This document shows, piece after piece, positions 1-6,605 of a stretch of 9,687 bases of DNA (the first letter of the stretch is position 1; each line of letters begins with the position of its first letter). The notes beneath the pieces were generated by a model. The model searched no databases, was not told where the DNA came from, and saw only the letters and a list, made by a program, of their open reading frames with translations. Location: NCBI GenBank assembly GCA_020633725.1, contig JACKDC010000008.1, positions 1-9,687 of the forward strand, given 5' to 3'. This DNA is from Candidatus Latescibacterota bacterium. Lineage in GTDB: Bacteria; Krumholzibacteriota; Krumholzibacteriia; JACNKJ01. The translations under genes and the position numbers were made by a program.

Positions 1-1
1 C

Positions 2-541
2 CCGCCGGCGCTGTTCGCGGCGGGCGAGCCCGAAGCGCGCCGCGAGGACGCCGAGGCCGCCGCGCCCCTGCGCATCACGCTGAACTTCACGCCGGAGCAG
101 TACGCGCGCTGGGAAGCGCTGATCGAGCAGCTGCGCAAGGACGGGCAGCTCGACCCGAGGGAAGAACTGGTGCTCGCAGCGCTCGCCATCCGCCCCCGGG
201 GGCGGGTGAAGCAGGCCGCCACCGTGATCATTCGCCGCTGCCCGGACTGCGGGGCGCAGGCCTACGTCACCAACCGTGGCGAGCTCCCCGCCCCCGGGGG
301 CGACCCGCCGCGCACGCTCACGCCGGCACTGCGACGGACGATCCTCGCCCGTGACGGCCACCGCTGCCAGGGTCCAGGCTGCACGAGCACGCGATACCTA
401 GAAGTGCACCACCGGAAGCCCCGCGCGAACGGCGGCACGAACGACCCGAGCAACCTCTGCAGCGCCTGCCATCAGCTCCATCACGAGCGGGGCCTCGCGC
501 GGACGGTTGTCGCCGGCATGAGCGCGCGCGGCTCGCCCTGA
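2..541 (+). CDS. HNH endonuclease family protein, 5' partial (C-terminal 179 residues)
   Basis: The frame is open from base 2 to the TGA at 539-541 and has no upstream stop, so the gene begins before the window. The first ~25 visible residues are Ala/Glu-rich. They are followed by a helix-like stretch (LNFTPEQYARWEALIEQL, about residues 27-44) of the kind that precedes the nuclease part in many HNH proteins. A CPDCG pair (C80, C83) comes next, then the HNH core: ARDGHRC (C122), C127, LEVHH (H136-H137), the Asn of DPSNL (N151), C153, C156 and H160-H161. The four cysteines fit the structural zinc site of Cys4-type HNH domains, and the His/Asn/His set fits a divalent-metal nicking or cleaving site. 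Known family roles include restriction, homing and mobile-element functions; which applies here cannot be told. There is no partner methylase or integrase in view. It converges on the minus-strand gene at 611. Confidence 0.85.
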   Translation, partial: PPALFAAGEPEARREDAEAAAPLRITLNFTPEQYARWEALIEQLRKDGQLDPREELVLAALAIRPRGRVKQAATVIIRRCPDCGAQAYVTNRGELPAPGGDPPRTLTPALRRTILARDGHRCQGPGCTSTRYLEVHHRKPRANGGTNDPSNLCSACHQLHHERGLARTVVAGMSARGSP

Positions 542-557
542 CTGACGCCGCCGCACG

Positions 558-592
558 AAAAAGCCCCGGCGAGACCGAGGTCTGGCCGGGGC
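558..592 (-). terminator. Intrinsic terminator of the minus-strand heme/Reeler-like gene
   Basis: The arms GCCCCGGC (563-570) and GCCGGGGC (585-592) pair perfectly over 8 bp, and an inner AGA/TCT pairing (572-574 with 581-583) can extend the hairpin. Read on the minus strand, the stem is followed directly by five Ts (plus-strand A558-A562), the classic rho-independent layout. It lies 18 bases past the stop codon of the minus-strand gene ending at 611. Read on the plus strand there is no T tract, so it is less likely to stop the HNH transcript efficiently, although the hairpin itself is symmetrical. Confidence 0.85.
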
Positions 593-610
593 GGGGGGCG
601 GAGTGCGTGG

Positions 611-1516
611 CTACTTGACCAGGGTCATTTTCTGGGCGGCATCCAGGTCGAGGCCGGTGTTGTCCTGGAGGCGGGAGAAGTACACCCCGGACGGGCTGGC
701 CTGGCCCTGCGTGTCCCGGCCATCCCAGGTGTAGCTGTGAGCGCCCGCGTCCACGGGGCCCGAATGGACCACGCGCACCAGGCGTCCGGTGGAGTCATAC
801 ACGCTCAGGCGGATGCTCGAGGGCTGGTCCAGCGTGAACGAGAGGCGCGTCTTCGGGTTGAACGGATTCGGGAAGTTGGGCTCGAGGCGCGCCGCCAGCA
901 CGGCGTCGCCGACGCCCGTGGGCTCGGCCTCGGCGAGGGGGAGCACCATGCTGTAGATGTAGTCGTTGAGAATCGTGTCGTCGTTGTTGGCGGCGTTGCC
1001 CATGCCGTAGAGCGTCACGGTGCCCGTGCCGGTCGCGGGCGCCTGCCACTCCATCATCCAGCTGTGTCCGCCGGTCGTGCCGGCCGCGGTGCCGGCCAGG
1101 GTGTGCTTGCCGTACTGGCGCTGGTGGCCGGCGATCAGGCTGTCGCCAACCTGCGTGTTGCCGTCCACGGGTGTCAGGGTGCCGGCCTGGTCGCCGGCGG
1201 CGTCCAGCAGCGTGATCTCGAAGCCCCAGCGCGAGGCCTGGGGATCGCTGAGATCGATGCAGATCGTGTAGGTGTCGCCGGGCACGTACTGGCCGGCGCC
1301 GGAGACGCAGCTCTCGCCGAAGCTGCCGCTGCCGGAGTCCAGCGGGAAACTCCCGTGACAGTCGCGGCACGTGCCTTCACCGGGGGCGCCCGTCTTCCCG
1401 TTGAACGGGCCCCAGGGGTAGGCCATGGCCATTTCCACGTCGAGGATGGCGGTCATCGCCACGAGCAAGGCGAAGAGCGCGAGAAGGGTGACAAAGAGAG
1501 GGCGGCTGAGTCGCAT
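611..1516 (-). CDS. Secreted mono-heme, Reeler-like (choice-of-anchor V) protein with FlgD-like C-terminal sorting domain
   Basis: The product has 301 residues. Residues 1-32 form a signal peptide (basic MRLSR, hydrophobic core, cleavage near AMA|YP). GAPGEGTCRDCHG (about 43-55) holds one CxxCH c-type heme motif (C50, C53, H54) in the setting typical of the NCBI-named 'choice-of-anchor V' family. Residues ~60-192 fit that family's beta-sandwich, which resembles the eukaryotic Reeler domain: SGSGSFG, WGFEITLLDA, HSWMMEWQAP, VTLYGMGNAANNDD and IYS. The tail from N214 (NFPNPFNP) to MTLVK is a FlgD-Ig/T9SS type A-like sorting domain, so the protein is probably exported and anchored or released at the surface. 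The start at 1516 is chosen because the ribosome site and signal peptide both sit there; the frame stays open far upstream only because of GC bias. Neighbours are convergent or divergent, so it is monocistronic. An electron-transfer or adhesion role is possible but unproven; heme attachment is inferred from the motif alone. Confidence 0.85.
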   Translation of the reverse strand: MRLSRPLFVTLLALFALLVAMTAILDVEMAMAYPWGPFNGKTGAPGEGTCRDCHGSFPLDSGSGSFGESCVSGAGQYVPGDTYTICIDLSDPQASRWGFEITLLDAAGDQAGTLTPVDGNTQVGDSLIAGHQRQYGKHTLAGTAAGTTGGHSWMMEWQAPATGTGTVTLYGMGNAANNDDTILNDYIYSMVLPLAEAEPTGVGDAVLAARLEPNFPNPFNPKTRLSFTLDQPSSIRLSVYDSTGRLVRVVHSGPVDAGAHSYTWDGRDTQGQASPSGVYFSRLQDNTGLDLDAAQKMTLVK

Positions 1517-1520
1517 GGGG

Positions 1521-1527
1521 ACCTCCC
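1521..1527 (-). promoter_or_regulatory. Ribosome binding site deciding the start at 1516
   Basis: On the minus strand GGGAGGT is followed by four bases and then ATG at 1516-1514. It is a near-complete anti-16S match at good spacing. It fixes this ATG as the start, although the same frame remains open up to 2782. Confidence 0.8.
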
Positions 1528-1578
1528 GTTCCGGTTGCGTTCTCGAATCCAAGTGAGAGTGGTAGCGAGATTGCGCAT

Positions 1579-1608
1579 ATTGTACGAGATCTAGGCGCGA
1601 GTGGTCAA
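1579..1608 (-). promoter_or_regulatory. Sigma70-like promoter for the minus-strand heme/Reeler-like gene
   Basis: On the minus strand TTGACC (1608-1603) matches the -35 consensus at 5 of 6 bases and TACAAT (1584-1579) matches the -10 at 5 of 6. They are separated by 18 bases. Initiation would fall near 1572, giving a leader of roughly 55 bases before the ribosome site and ATG at 1516. The region is clearly more AT-rich than its surroundings. It is the best canonical promoter in the window. Confidence 0.75.
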
Positions 1609-1617
1609 TGTTCGCGG

Positions 1618-1640
1618 TTATCGAATCATTCTTGTGATAA
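1618..1640. repeat. Short AT-rich inverted repeat, possible operator
   Basis: TTATC (1619-1623) and GATAA (1636-1640) form an inverted repeat, and between them lies GAATCATTC (1624-1632), itself a 4-1-4 palindrome. The site sits just upstream of the -35 box of the minus-strand promoter, where an activator could bind, and well upstream of the plus-strand M16 gene. Nested dyads in an AT-rich intergenic patch suggest protein binding, but the arms are short and chance is not excluded. Confidence 0.35.
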
Positions 1641-1696
1641 GGAGTTGGAAGCCCGGTGGGTCCGGGAGCGCCCGGCCGCAACACCGCCGGGGAGCG

Positions 1697-1725
1697 TTGT
1701 GCGCGGCAGCGCCCTGTGCTAGCTT
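1697..1725 (+). promoter_or_regulatory. Candidate extended -10 promoter for the M16/kinase operon
   Basis: TTGTGC (1697-1702) is separated by 17 bases from TAGCTT (1720-1725). The -10 is preceded by TGC, giving the extended -10 form TGnTAnnnT. The matches to consensus are moderate (3 of 6 each), but the spacing is ideal and the same GTGCTA...CTT pattern recurs before the M1 gene at 7420-7430. It lies 49 bases ahead of the ATG at 1775. The rest of the 1517-1774 intergenic stretch holds the minus-strand promoter, the short inverted repeat and a small CCCGG/CCGGG hairpin (1652-1666). Confidence 0.45.
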
Positions 1726-1762
1726 GCGCTGCGATCCGCACTTCCCCCACTTCCTCGCCACC

Positions 1763-1768
1763 AGGAGG
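1763..1768 (+). promoter_or_regulatory. Ribosome binding site deciding the start at 1775
   Basis: AGGAGG lies six bases before ATG 1775-1777. The frame is open back to 1601, but the sequence before 1775 has no ribosome site of this quality and would bury the signal peptide, so 1775 is the real start. Confidence 0.8.
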
Positions 1769-1774
1769 TCCTGC

Positions 1775-3295
1775 ATGTCCTTCAGGGGAACCACGGCGCT
1801 CCGCGCCGCCACGGCGCTCTGCGCCCTGCTGCCGGCGCTGTGGGTCGGCACGGCCCGGGCCAGCTACGAGTCCCTGGCCAACGACGTCCAGGAGATCAAC
1901 CTGGACAACGGGCTCAAGATCCTGCTGCTCGAGCGGCACGACGTGCCCGTCTTCTCCTTCTGGACCTACGTGAACGTGGGCGGAGTGGACGAGGACAAGG
2001 GCCAGACCGGCATCGCCCACATGTTCGAGCACATGGCCTTCAAGGGCACCTACGACCTGGGCAGCAAGGACATCAAGAAGGAGCTGAAGGTGCTCGATGC
2101 CATGGATGACGTCTACGACGCCCTCCAGGCCGAGAAGCTCAAGCGCGACCTCGCCGACGGCGCGAAGATCGCCGACCTGCAGGCGAGGTTCGACGCGCTG
2201 CAGGGCGAGGCGGACACGCTCGTGGACACCAACGCCTTCGGCAAGCTCGTGGAGGAGCAGGGCGGCGTGGGCATGAACGCCATGACCAACTGGGATGCGA
2301 CGCAATACTTCTACAGCATGCCGTCCAACAAGCTCGAGCTGTGGTGCCTGCTGGAAAGTGACCGCTTCATCAATCCGGTGCTGCGGGAGTTCTACAAGGA
2401 GAAGAGCGTCATCCTCGAGGAGCGCAACATGCGCACCGACAGCCAGCCCCAGGGCCGGCTCTTCGAGGAGTGGATCGCCGAGTCCTACCTGGCGCATCCC
2501 TACGGCCGGCCGGCGATCGGCTACCGCTCGGACATCGAGCTCTACAGCCGGCGCGACGCCGAGGGCTTCTACGCGCGGCACTACGGCGCGCGCAACATGG
2601 TGATCGCGCTGGTGGGGGACATCTACTACGACGACCTCGTCAAGCTCGCCGACAAGTACTTCGCCAAGATCCCGCCGGGTCCGGGGCCCACGCCCGTGCG
2701 CACCGTGGAACCGGCGCAGCGCGGCGAGCGGCGCGTGGACATCCGCGAGGCCACGCAGCCCTTCCTCTTCGTGGGCTACCACATCCCCGCACAGCGCGAC
2801 CCGGATCGTCCGGCCATCGATGCGCTGGCCGACATCCTGGGGCAGGGCCGTTCCAGCCGCATCTACACGCGCCTGGTGAAGGAGGACAAGCTCGCCGCCT
2901 TCTCCGGCTGCTTCCCGGGACTGCCCGGTGACCGCTACCCGAGCCTGCTCACCTTCATCGCGGTGCCGAACCAGGACATCCCGATGGCGGACGTCGAGTC
3001 GGCCATCTACGAGGAAGCCAAGCGCACCGTGGACGACGGCGTCACCGCCGAGGAGCTCGCGGGCTACAAGACGCGCGCGCGGGCGCAGTTCATCCAGGGC
3101 CTGGAGAGTAACCAGGGCATGGCGGGACAGCTCTGCTGGGCGCAGATGATCCTCGGGGACTGGCGCGAGCTCTTCAAGCAGCTCGAGGCCATCGATGCCG
3201 TCACGCTGGAGGACGTCCAGCGCGTGGCGGGCCAGATCTTCACGGAATCCAATCGCACGGTGGGCACGATCTCCACCACGGGCGAGGACAGCTAG
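1775..3295 (+). CDS. M16B zinc metallopeptidase, catalytic (HxxEH) subunit, exported
   Basis: The product has 506 residues. A signal peptide with a cleavage site near ARA|S (after A29) sends it to the periplasm. The inverted zinc motif HMFEH is at 82-86 (zinc ligands H82 and H86, catalytic E85). The distal helix YKEKSVILEE supplies conserved E209 and the likely third ligand E216. H86 to E216 is 130 residues, against about 76 in typical members. The surplus is a charged, helix-forming insertion at about 97-160 (KELKVLDAMDDVYDALQAEK and on). NAMTNWDATQYFY (168-180) is the usual M16 N/T/Y segment. The second half (about 225-500) is an M16C domain with GQGRSSRIYTRL (R362). Where active-subunit partners carry Tyr in the R/Y pair, this protein has Ala (A375). 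It is therefore likely to work with the protein encoded 14 bases downstream. Known family activity is endoproteolysis of unfolded or short peptides. It is the first gene of the probable operon. Confidence 0.93.
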   Translation: MSFRGTTALRAATALCALLPALWVGTARASYESLANDVQEINLDNGLKILLLERHDVPVFSFWTYVNVGGVDEDKGQTGIAHMFEHMAFKGTYDLGSKDIKKELKVLDAMDDVYDALQAEKLKRDLADGAKIADLQARFDALQGEADTLVDTNAFGKLVEEQGGVGMNAMTNWDATQYFYSMPSNKLELWCLLESDRFINPVLREFYKEKSVILEERNMRTDSQPQGRLFEEWIAESYLAHPYGRPAIGYRSDIELYSRRDAEGFYARHYGARNMVIALVGDIYYDDLVKLADKYFAKIPPGPGPTPVRTVEPAQRGERRVDIREATQPFLFVGYHIPAQRDPDRPAIDALADILGQGRSSRIYTRLVKEDKLAAFSGCFPGLPGDRYPSLLTFIAVPNQDIPMADVESAIYEEAKRTVDDGVTAEELAGYKTRARAQFIQGLESNQGMAGQLCWAQMILGDWRELFKQLEAIDAVTLEDVQRVAGQIFTESNRTVGTISTTGEDS

Positions 3296-3309
3296 GCGAG
3301 GAGGCCACG

Positions 3310-5484
3310 ATGAACCCCAAGCACTTCCCTGGCCGCGTGGCCGTCCGCGCCCTGACGGGGCTGCTGGCCCTGCTGCTGGCGCTCGGCGCGCTGACCCCGG
3401 GGGCGGCCTTCGCCAAGAAGAGCCCCTACGACAAGGTCCTCGAGGACCTGCCCGCGATGCGCGACTTCCAGCCGCCTGCGGTCACCCGCGAGGAGCTGCC
3501 CAACGGCATGGTGCTCTACCTGGTGGAGGATCACGACCTGCCGCTGATCCGCGCGTCGGCGATGATCCGCGCCGGGTCGATCTACGAGCCCGCCGCCAAG
3601 GTGGGGCTGGCGGATCTCGTCGGCACGGTGATGCGCAGCGGCGGCAGCGAGCGCTACCCGGGCGACAAGATGGACGTCCTGCTCGAGGACATGGGCGCCA
3701 GCGTGGAGACCGGCATGAGCGACGCCTCCGCGAGCGCCTCGCTGCGCTGCCTGACCGAGAACTTCGACCAGGTGCTGGACATCTTCGCGGACGTCCTGCG
3801 CCACCCGGCTTTCCCCGAGGACAAGATCGAGCTGGCGCGCACCCAGATGAAGACCGGCATCAGCCGCCGCAACGACGACGCCTCGGAGATCGCCCAGCGC
3901 GAGATCGCGAAGCTCTACTACGGTGCGGACAGTCCCTACGCCCGCCAGCTGGAGTACGACACCCTGGCGGCCATCGACCGCGGCGACATGGTCAAGTACC
4001 ACGAGTACTTCTACCATCCGAACAACGTGATCCTCACCGTGGGCGGCGACTTCGACACCGCCACCATGGTGACGGCGCTGCGCGCGGCCTTCGACGACTG
4101 GGAGCGCGTGGAGACCTTCTACCCGCCGGATCCCGTCCTGAGCGAGACGCCGATGTCGGTGAACCTGGTGGAGAAGGACGACGTCAACCAGTCGAAGGTG
4201 CGCATGGGACACCTGGGCATCCGCTGGGACGACGAGTACCTCTTCCCGCTGCAGGTGCTGAACCAGATCCTCGGCGGGGGCTTCAGCAGCCGTCTCTTCA
4301 GCGAGCTGCGCAGCAAGCGCGAGCTGGCCTACGGCGTCTGGGCCTGGATGATCACGGGCAACCACCACCGCATGCCCTTCACGGTGGGCATCGACACCAA
4401 GAGCGAGTCCACGGTGGAGGCCATCGGGCTCATCATCGACGAGCTCAACAAGGTGCGCGAGGAGCCGGTCACGCCCGAGGAGCTGAGCCGGGCGAAGGAG
4501 GGGCTCAAGAACAGCTTCGTGTTCAACTTCTCGAGCCCCTTCAGCATCGCGAGCCGCAAGGCGTCCTACGAGTTCTACGGCCGGCCGCAGGACTTCCTGG
4601 ACACCTACCTCGCCAAGGTCGACGCCGTGACCGCCGACGACATCCTCCAGGCCGCGCGCGCGCGCATCCACCCGGATCAGATGGCGATTCTCGTGGTGGG
4701 CAAGTCCGAGGACTTCGACGCGCCGCTGTCCAGCCTGGGCTTCGGCGAGCCGAACCTGATCGACGTGACGATCCCCTCGCCGACGCTCGACGTCGAGCTG
4801 CCGCCCACGACCCCCGAGAACCTGGCCGCGGGCGCCGCGCTCATGGCCCAGGCGGTCAAGGCCTTCGGCGGGGCCAAGGCGCTGGACGCGGTGAAGAGCC
4901 TGCGCTTCGACGCGGACTTCGTCCTCCAGGAGACCGGCATGGGGCCCATGACCTTCGGGGTCGTGACCCAGCGCGAGGGCGACACGCGGATGCGCGTGGA
5001 GACCACCACGCCCTTCGGCAACATGACGCAGATCCTCACCAAGGACGCGGGCTGGATCGTGAGCCCGCGGGGCAAGAAGGCCGTGACCGGGCAGGATCTC
5101 GCCGACATGTGGAAGGGCGAGCGCAGCAACCCGCTCTACCTGCTGCGGCACCTGGACGCGTACAAGGCCCAGTCGCTCGGCACCGAGTCGCTGGACGGCG
5201 TGGACTGCGACGTCGTCTACCTGCACGGCGAGGGCGACGAGGGCTACAAGCTCTACCTCGGGCCCGAGCACCTGATCCGGGGCATGGAGTACAAGGACGA
5301 GGGCCAGGCCGGCCCGGTGATGAACCTGACGCTCGCCAAGGACTACGAGAAGACCGGCGGCATCGCCTTCGCCCGCAACATGGAAATCAACCACGACGGC
5401 ACGCTCTTCGCCGTGCTCAAGGTGAAGACCGTGGCCGTCAACCCCACGCTGGACGCCTCGCTCTTCAGCGAACCGTCGGAGTAG
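3310..5484 (+). CDS. M16B non-catalytic partner (R/Y subunit) fused to a LolA-like C-terminal domain, exported
   Basis: The product has 724 residues, much longer than a plain ~450-residue M16B subunit. An N-terminal signal peptide is likely cleaved near AFA|KK (after A35). Residues ~50-490 are a two-lobed M16 fold: ELPNGMVLYLVEDHDLPLI (62-80), then GLADLVGTV (99-107), where HxxEH should be. The zinc positions are D102, G105 and T106, so the lobe cannot bind zinc in the usual way. GGGFSSRLFSELRSKRELAYG (322-342) holds the substrate-binding pair R328 and Y341. After a Pro-rich joint (490-503), residues ~505-720 look like the beta-rich LolA/LppX-type (outer-membrane lipoprotein-sorting-like) domain: FGGAKALDAVKSL, GWIVSP, YLLRHL, LDGVDCDVVYL and a final NPTLDASLFSEP. 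GAGGAGG at 3298-3304 supports the ATG. It is probably the obligate partner of the preceding protein. Whether the extra domain binds lipid or lipoprotein is inferred only from resemblance. Confidence 0.9.
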   Translation: MNPKHFPGRVAVRALTGLLALLLALGALTPGAAFAKKSPYDKVLEDLPAMRDFQPPAVTREELPNGMVLYLVEDHDLPLIRASAMIRAGSIYEPAAKVGLADLVGTVMRSGGSERYPGDKMDVLLEDMGASVETGMSDASASASLRCLTENFDQVLDIFADVLRHPAFPEDKIELARTQMKTGISRRNDDASEIAQREIAKLYYGADSPYARQLEYDTLAAIDRGDMVKYHEYFYHPNNVILTVGGDFDTATMVTALRAAFDDWERVETFYPPDPVLSETPMSVNLVEKDDVNQSKVRMGHLGIRWDDEYLFPLQVLNQILGGGFSSRLFSELRSKRELAYGVWAWMITGNHHRMPFTVGIDTKSESTVEAIGLIIDELNKVREEPVTPEELSRAKEGLKNSFVFNFSSPFSIASRKASYEFYGRPQDFLDTYLAKVDAVTADDILQAARARIHPDQMAILVVGKSEDFDAPLSSLGFGEPNLIDVTIPSPTLDVELPPTTPENLAAGAALMAQAVKAFGGAKALDAVKSLRFDADFVLQETGMGPMTFGVVTQREGDTRMRVETTTPFGNMTQILTKDAGWIVSPRGKKAVTGQDLADMWKGERSNPLYLLRHLDAYKAQSLGTESLDGVDCDVVYLHGEGDEGYKLYLGPEHLIRGMEYKDEGQAGPVMNLTLAKDYEKTGGIAFARNMEINHDGTLFAVLKVKTVAVNPTLDASLFSEPSE

Positions 5485-5505
5485 GGGCCGCGACGGGAGC
5501 GCGGC

Positions 5506-6603
5506 ATGGCCTGGAAGCGCACGGTCGGGGAATTCGTCAGGGCGATGGTCAAGCGGCGCAGCTATGACCCGCGCCGCAACCTGTACCTGCTCTTCGGCTT
5601 CTGCTGGGGCCTGCCGATCCCGCTCTTCTCCCTCTACCTCGGCTTCTCCCTCGCGGGGGAGAAGCCGAGCCTGGGGGGCATCCCCGGTCTGCTGGCCGCC
5701 CAGCCCTGGCAGGGCGCCTTCCTGCTGCACCCGCTGCTCTTCGCCGCGGTCTTCGGCGTGCTGGGCACGGTCTACGCCATCAAGGAAGAACAGGTGGCCC
5801 GGCTGCTGCGGGACCTGCGCGGCAAGGTGCGCGAGCTCAACGTCGCCAACCGCGAACTGCAGGAGCTCGACCGCATGAAGGACGAGTTCCTCAGCAACGT
5901 CACCCACGAGCTCAAGACGCCCCTCGTCACGATCCAGGGCTACAGCGAGATGCTCGACGCCGGCCGCCTCGGCGAGCTCAGCGAGAAGCAGCGCAAGGCG
6001 CTGTCCGTGATGAAGCGCAACCAGGAGCGGCTCCAGGAGCTGATCCGGCAGCTGTTGCGCTACGGCAAGATGGAGGAGCGCAGCGCGCAGGTCTTCATCG
6101 GCGAGATCAGCGTGCTCAAGCTGTTCAAGTACCTCGAGCAGAGCTTCCAGCCCGTGATGGAGGCGAAGGGGGTGGAGTTCCTGGTGCTGCCGCCGGCGGA
6201 GGACGTCCACGTGGCGGGGCAGGAGGACCTCATCGAGCAGGCCATGCGCAACCTCATCGGCAACGCGCGGAAGTTCACCGACAGCGGGGGCCGCGTGGCG
6301 GTGACCGTGGACACCTCGGCGGCGCCAGAGCAGCTCGGCCTCGTGGTCGAGGACAGCGGTTGCGGCATCGCGGAGGATGCTCTACCTTTTATCTTTGAAC
6401 GATTCAGGCAGGGCGACGGGTCCATCCGGCGCAAGTACGGGGGCACCGGCCTGGGCCTGGCCATCGTGAAGAAGATCGTCGACGCGCACCGCGCCGACAT
6501 CCGGGTGGAGAGCAAGGTTGGGGAGGGTTCACGCTTCACCATCGTGCTGCCGGTGGTGACCCGGGATCAGGACCTTCTCCGGCCATCGCCGAGGAGGCAG
6601 TAG
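5506..6603 (+). CDS. Membrane sensor histidine kinase (HisKA + HATPase_c)
   Basis: The product has 365 residues. After a basic N-terminus (KRRSYDPRR), two membrane helices (about 26-49 and 71-91) flank an outside loop of only ~20 residues. There is no HAMP, PAS or large sensor domain. A predicted coiled-coil linker (93-125) leads to the HisKA dimer helix with the H-box FLSNVTHELKTPL (phospho-acceptor H134). The ATP-binding domain follows: N-box NLIGNARKF (249-257), G1 VEDSGCGI (281-288), F-box FERFRQG (297-303) and G2 GGTGLGLAI (312-320). All key catalytic residues are present. The start at 5506 is 21 bases after the M16 partner's stop, with GGGAG at 5495-5499. The response regulator follows after two bases and is its likely partner. 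With so small an outside loop, it probably senses membrane state or another membrane protein. The stimulus is unknown; a link to M16 peptidase activity is inferred from gene order. A run of unusual codons occurs at 6376-6408. Confidence 0.93.
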   Translation: MAWKRTVGEFVRAMVKRRSYDPRRNLYLLFGFCWGLPIPLFSLYLGFSLAGEKPSLGGIPGLLAAQPWQGAFLLHPLLFAAVFGVLGTVYAIKEEQVARLLRDLRGKVRELNVANRELQELDRMKDEFLSNVTHELKTPLVTIQGYSEMLDAGRLGELSEKQRKALSVMKRNQERLQELIRQLLRYGKMEERSAQVFIGEISVLKLFKYLEQSFQPVMEAKGVEFLVLPPAEDVHVAGQEDLIEQAMRNLIGNARKFTDSGGRVAVTVDTSAAPEQLGLVVEDSGCGIAEDALPFIFERFRQGDGSIRRKYGGTGLGLAIVKKIVDAHRADIRVESKVGEGSRFTIVLPVVTRDQDLLRPSPRRQ

Positions 6604-6605
6604 CG

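Noticed and set aside
170..541. GTG at 170 as the start of the HNH gene
   Set aside because: The frame is open back to base 2 with a coherent helical segment upstream and no ribosome site before 170; the gene is simply cut by the window edge.
737..1594. Plus-strand open frame opposite the heme/Reeler-like gene
   Set aside because: Antisense shadow with biased composition; the minus strand has a signal peptide, CxxCH, a sorting domain, a promoter and a terminator.
1601..1774. Earlier start for the first M16 gene
   Set aside because: It would add 58 residues ahead of a clear signal peptide, overlap the divergent promoter, and lacks a ribosome site as good as AGGAGG at 1763-1768.
1517..2782. 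Upstream extension of the minus-strand heme/Reeler-like gene
   Set aside because: The frame stays open by chance across the promoter and into the opposite M16 gene. The ribosome site, signal peptide and promoter all place the start at 1516.
3613..3627. Possible zinc site in the second M16 protein
   Set aside because: The region aligned to HxxEH reads D-L-V-G-T, with none of the metal or catalytic residues, so no peptidase activity of its own is called.
4652..4667. CG-alternating stretch (CGCGCGCGCGC) in the second M16 gene
   Set aside because: It encodes ordinary Ala-Arg codons in the protein helix and is expected in such GC-rich coding DNA.
3195..5567. Plus-strand open frame of 790 codons overlapping the second M16 gene
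   Set aside because: Arg/Gly/Ala-rich frame-shifted shadow of the second M16 gene, with no recognisable domain.
3292..6210. Very long minus-strand open frame (972 codons) opposite the M16 and kinase genes
   Set aside because: It is an antisense shadow created by GC-rich third positions. The translation is a His/Val/Leu/Arg-rich string with no domain, and the plus strand carries clear M16 and kinase genes.
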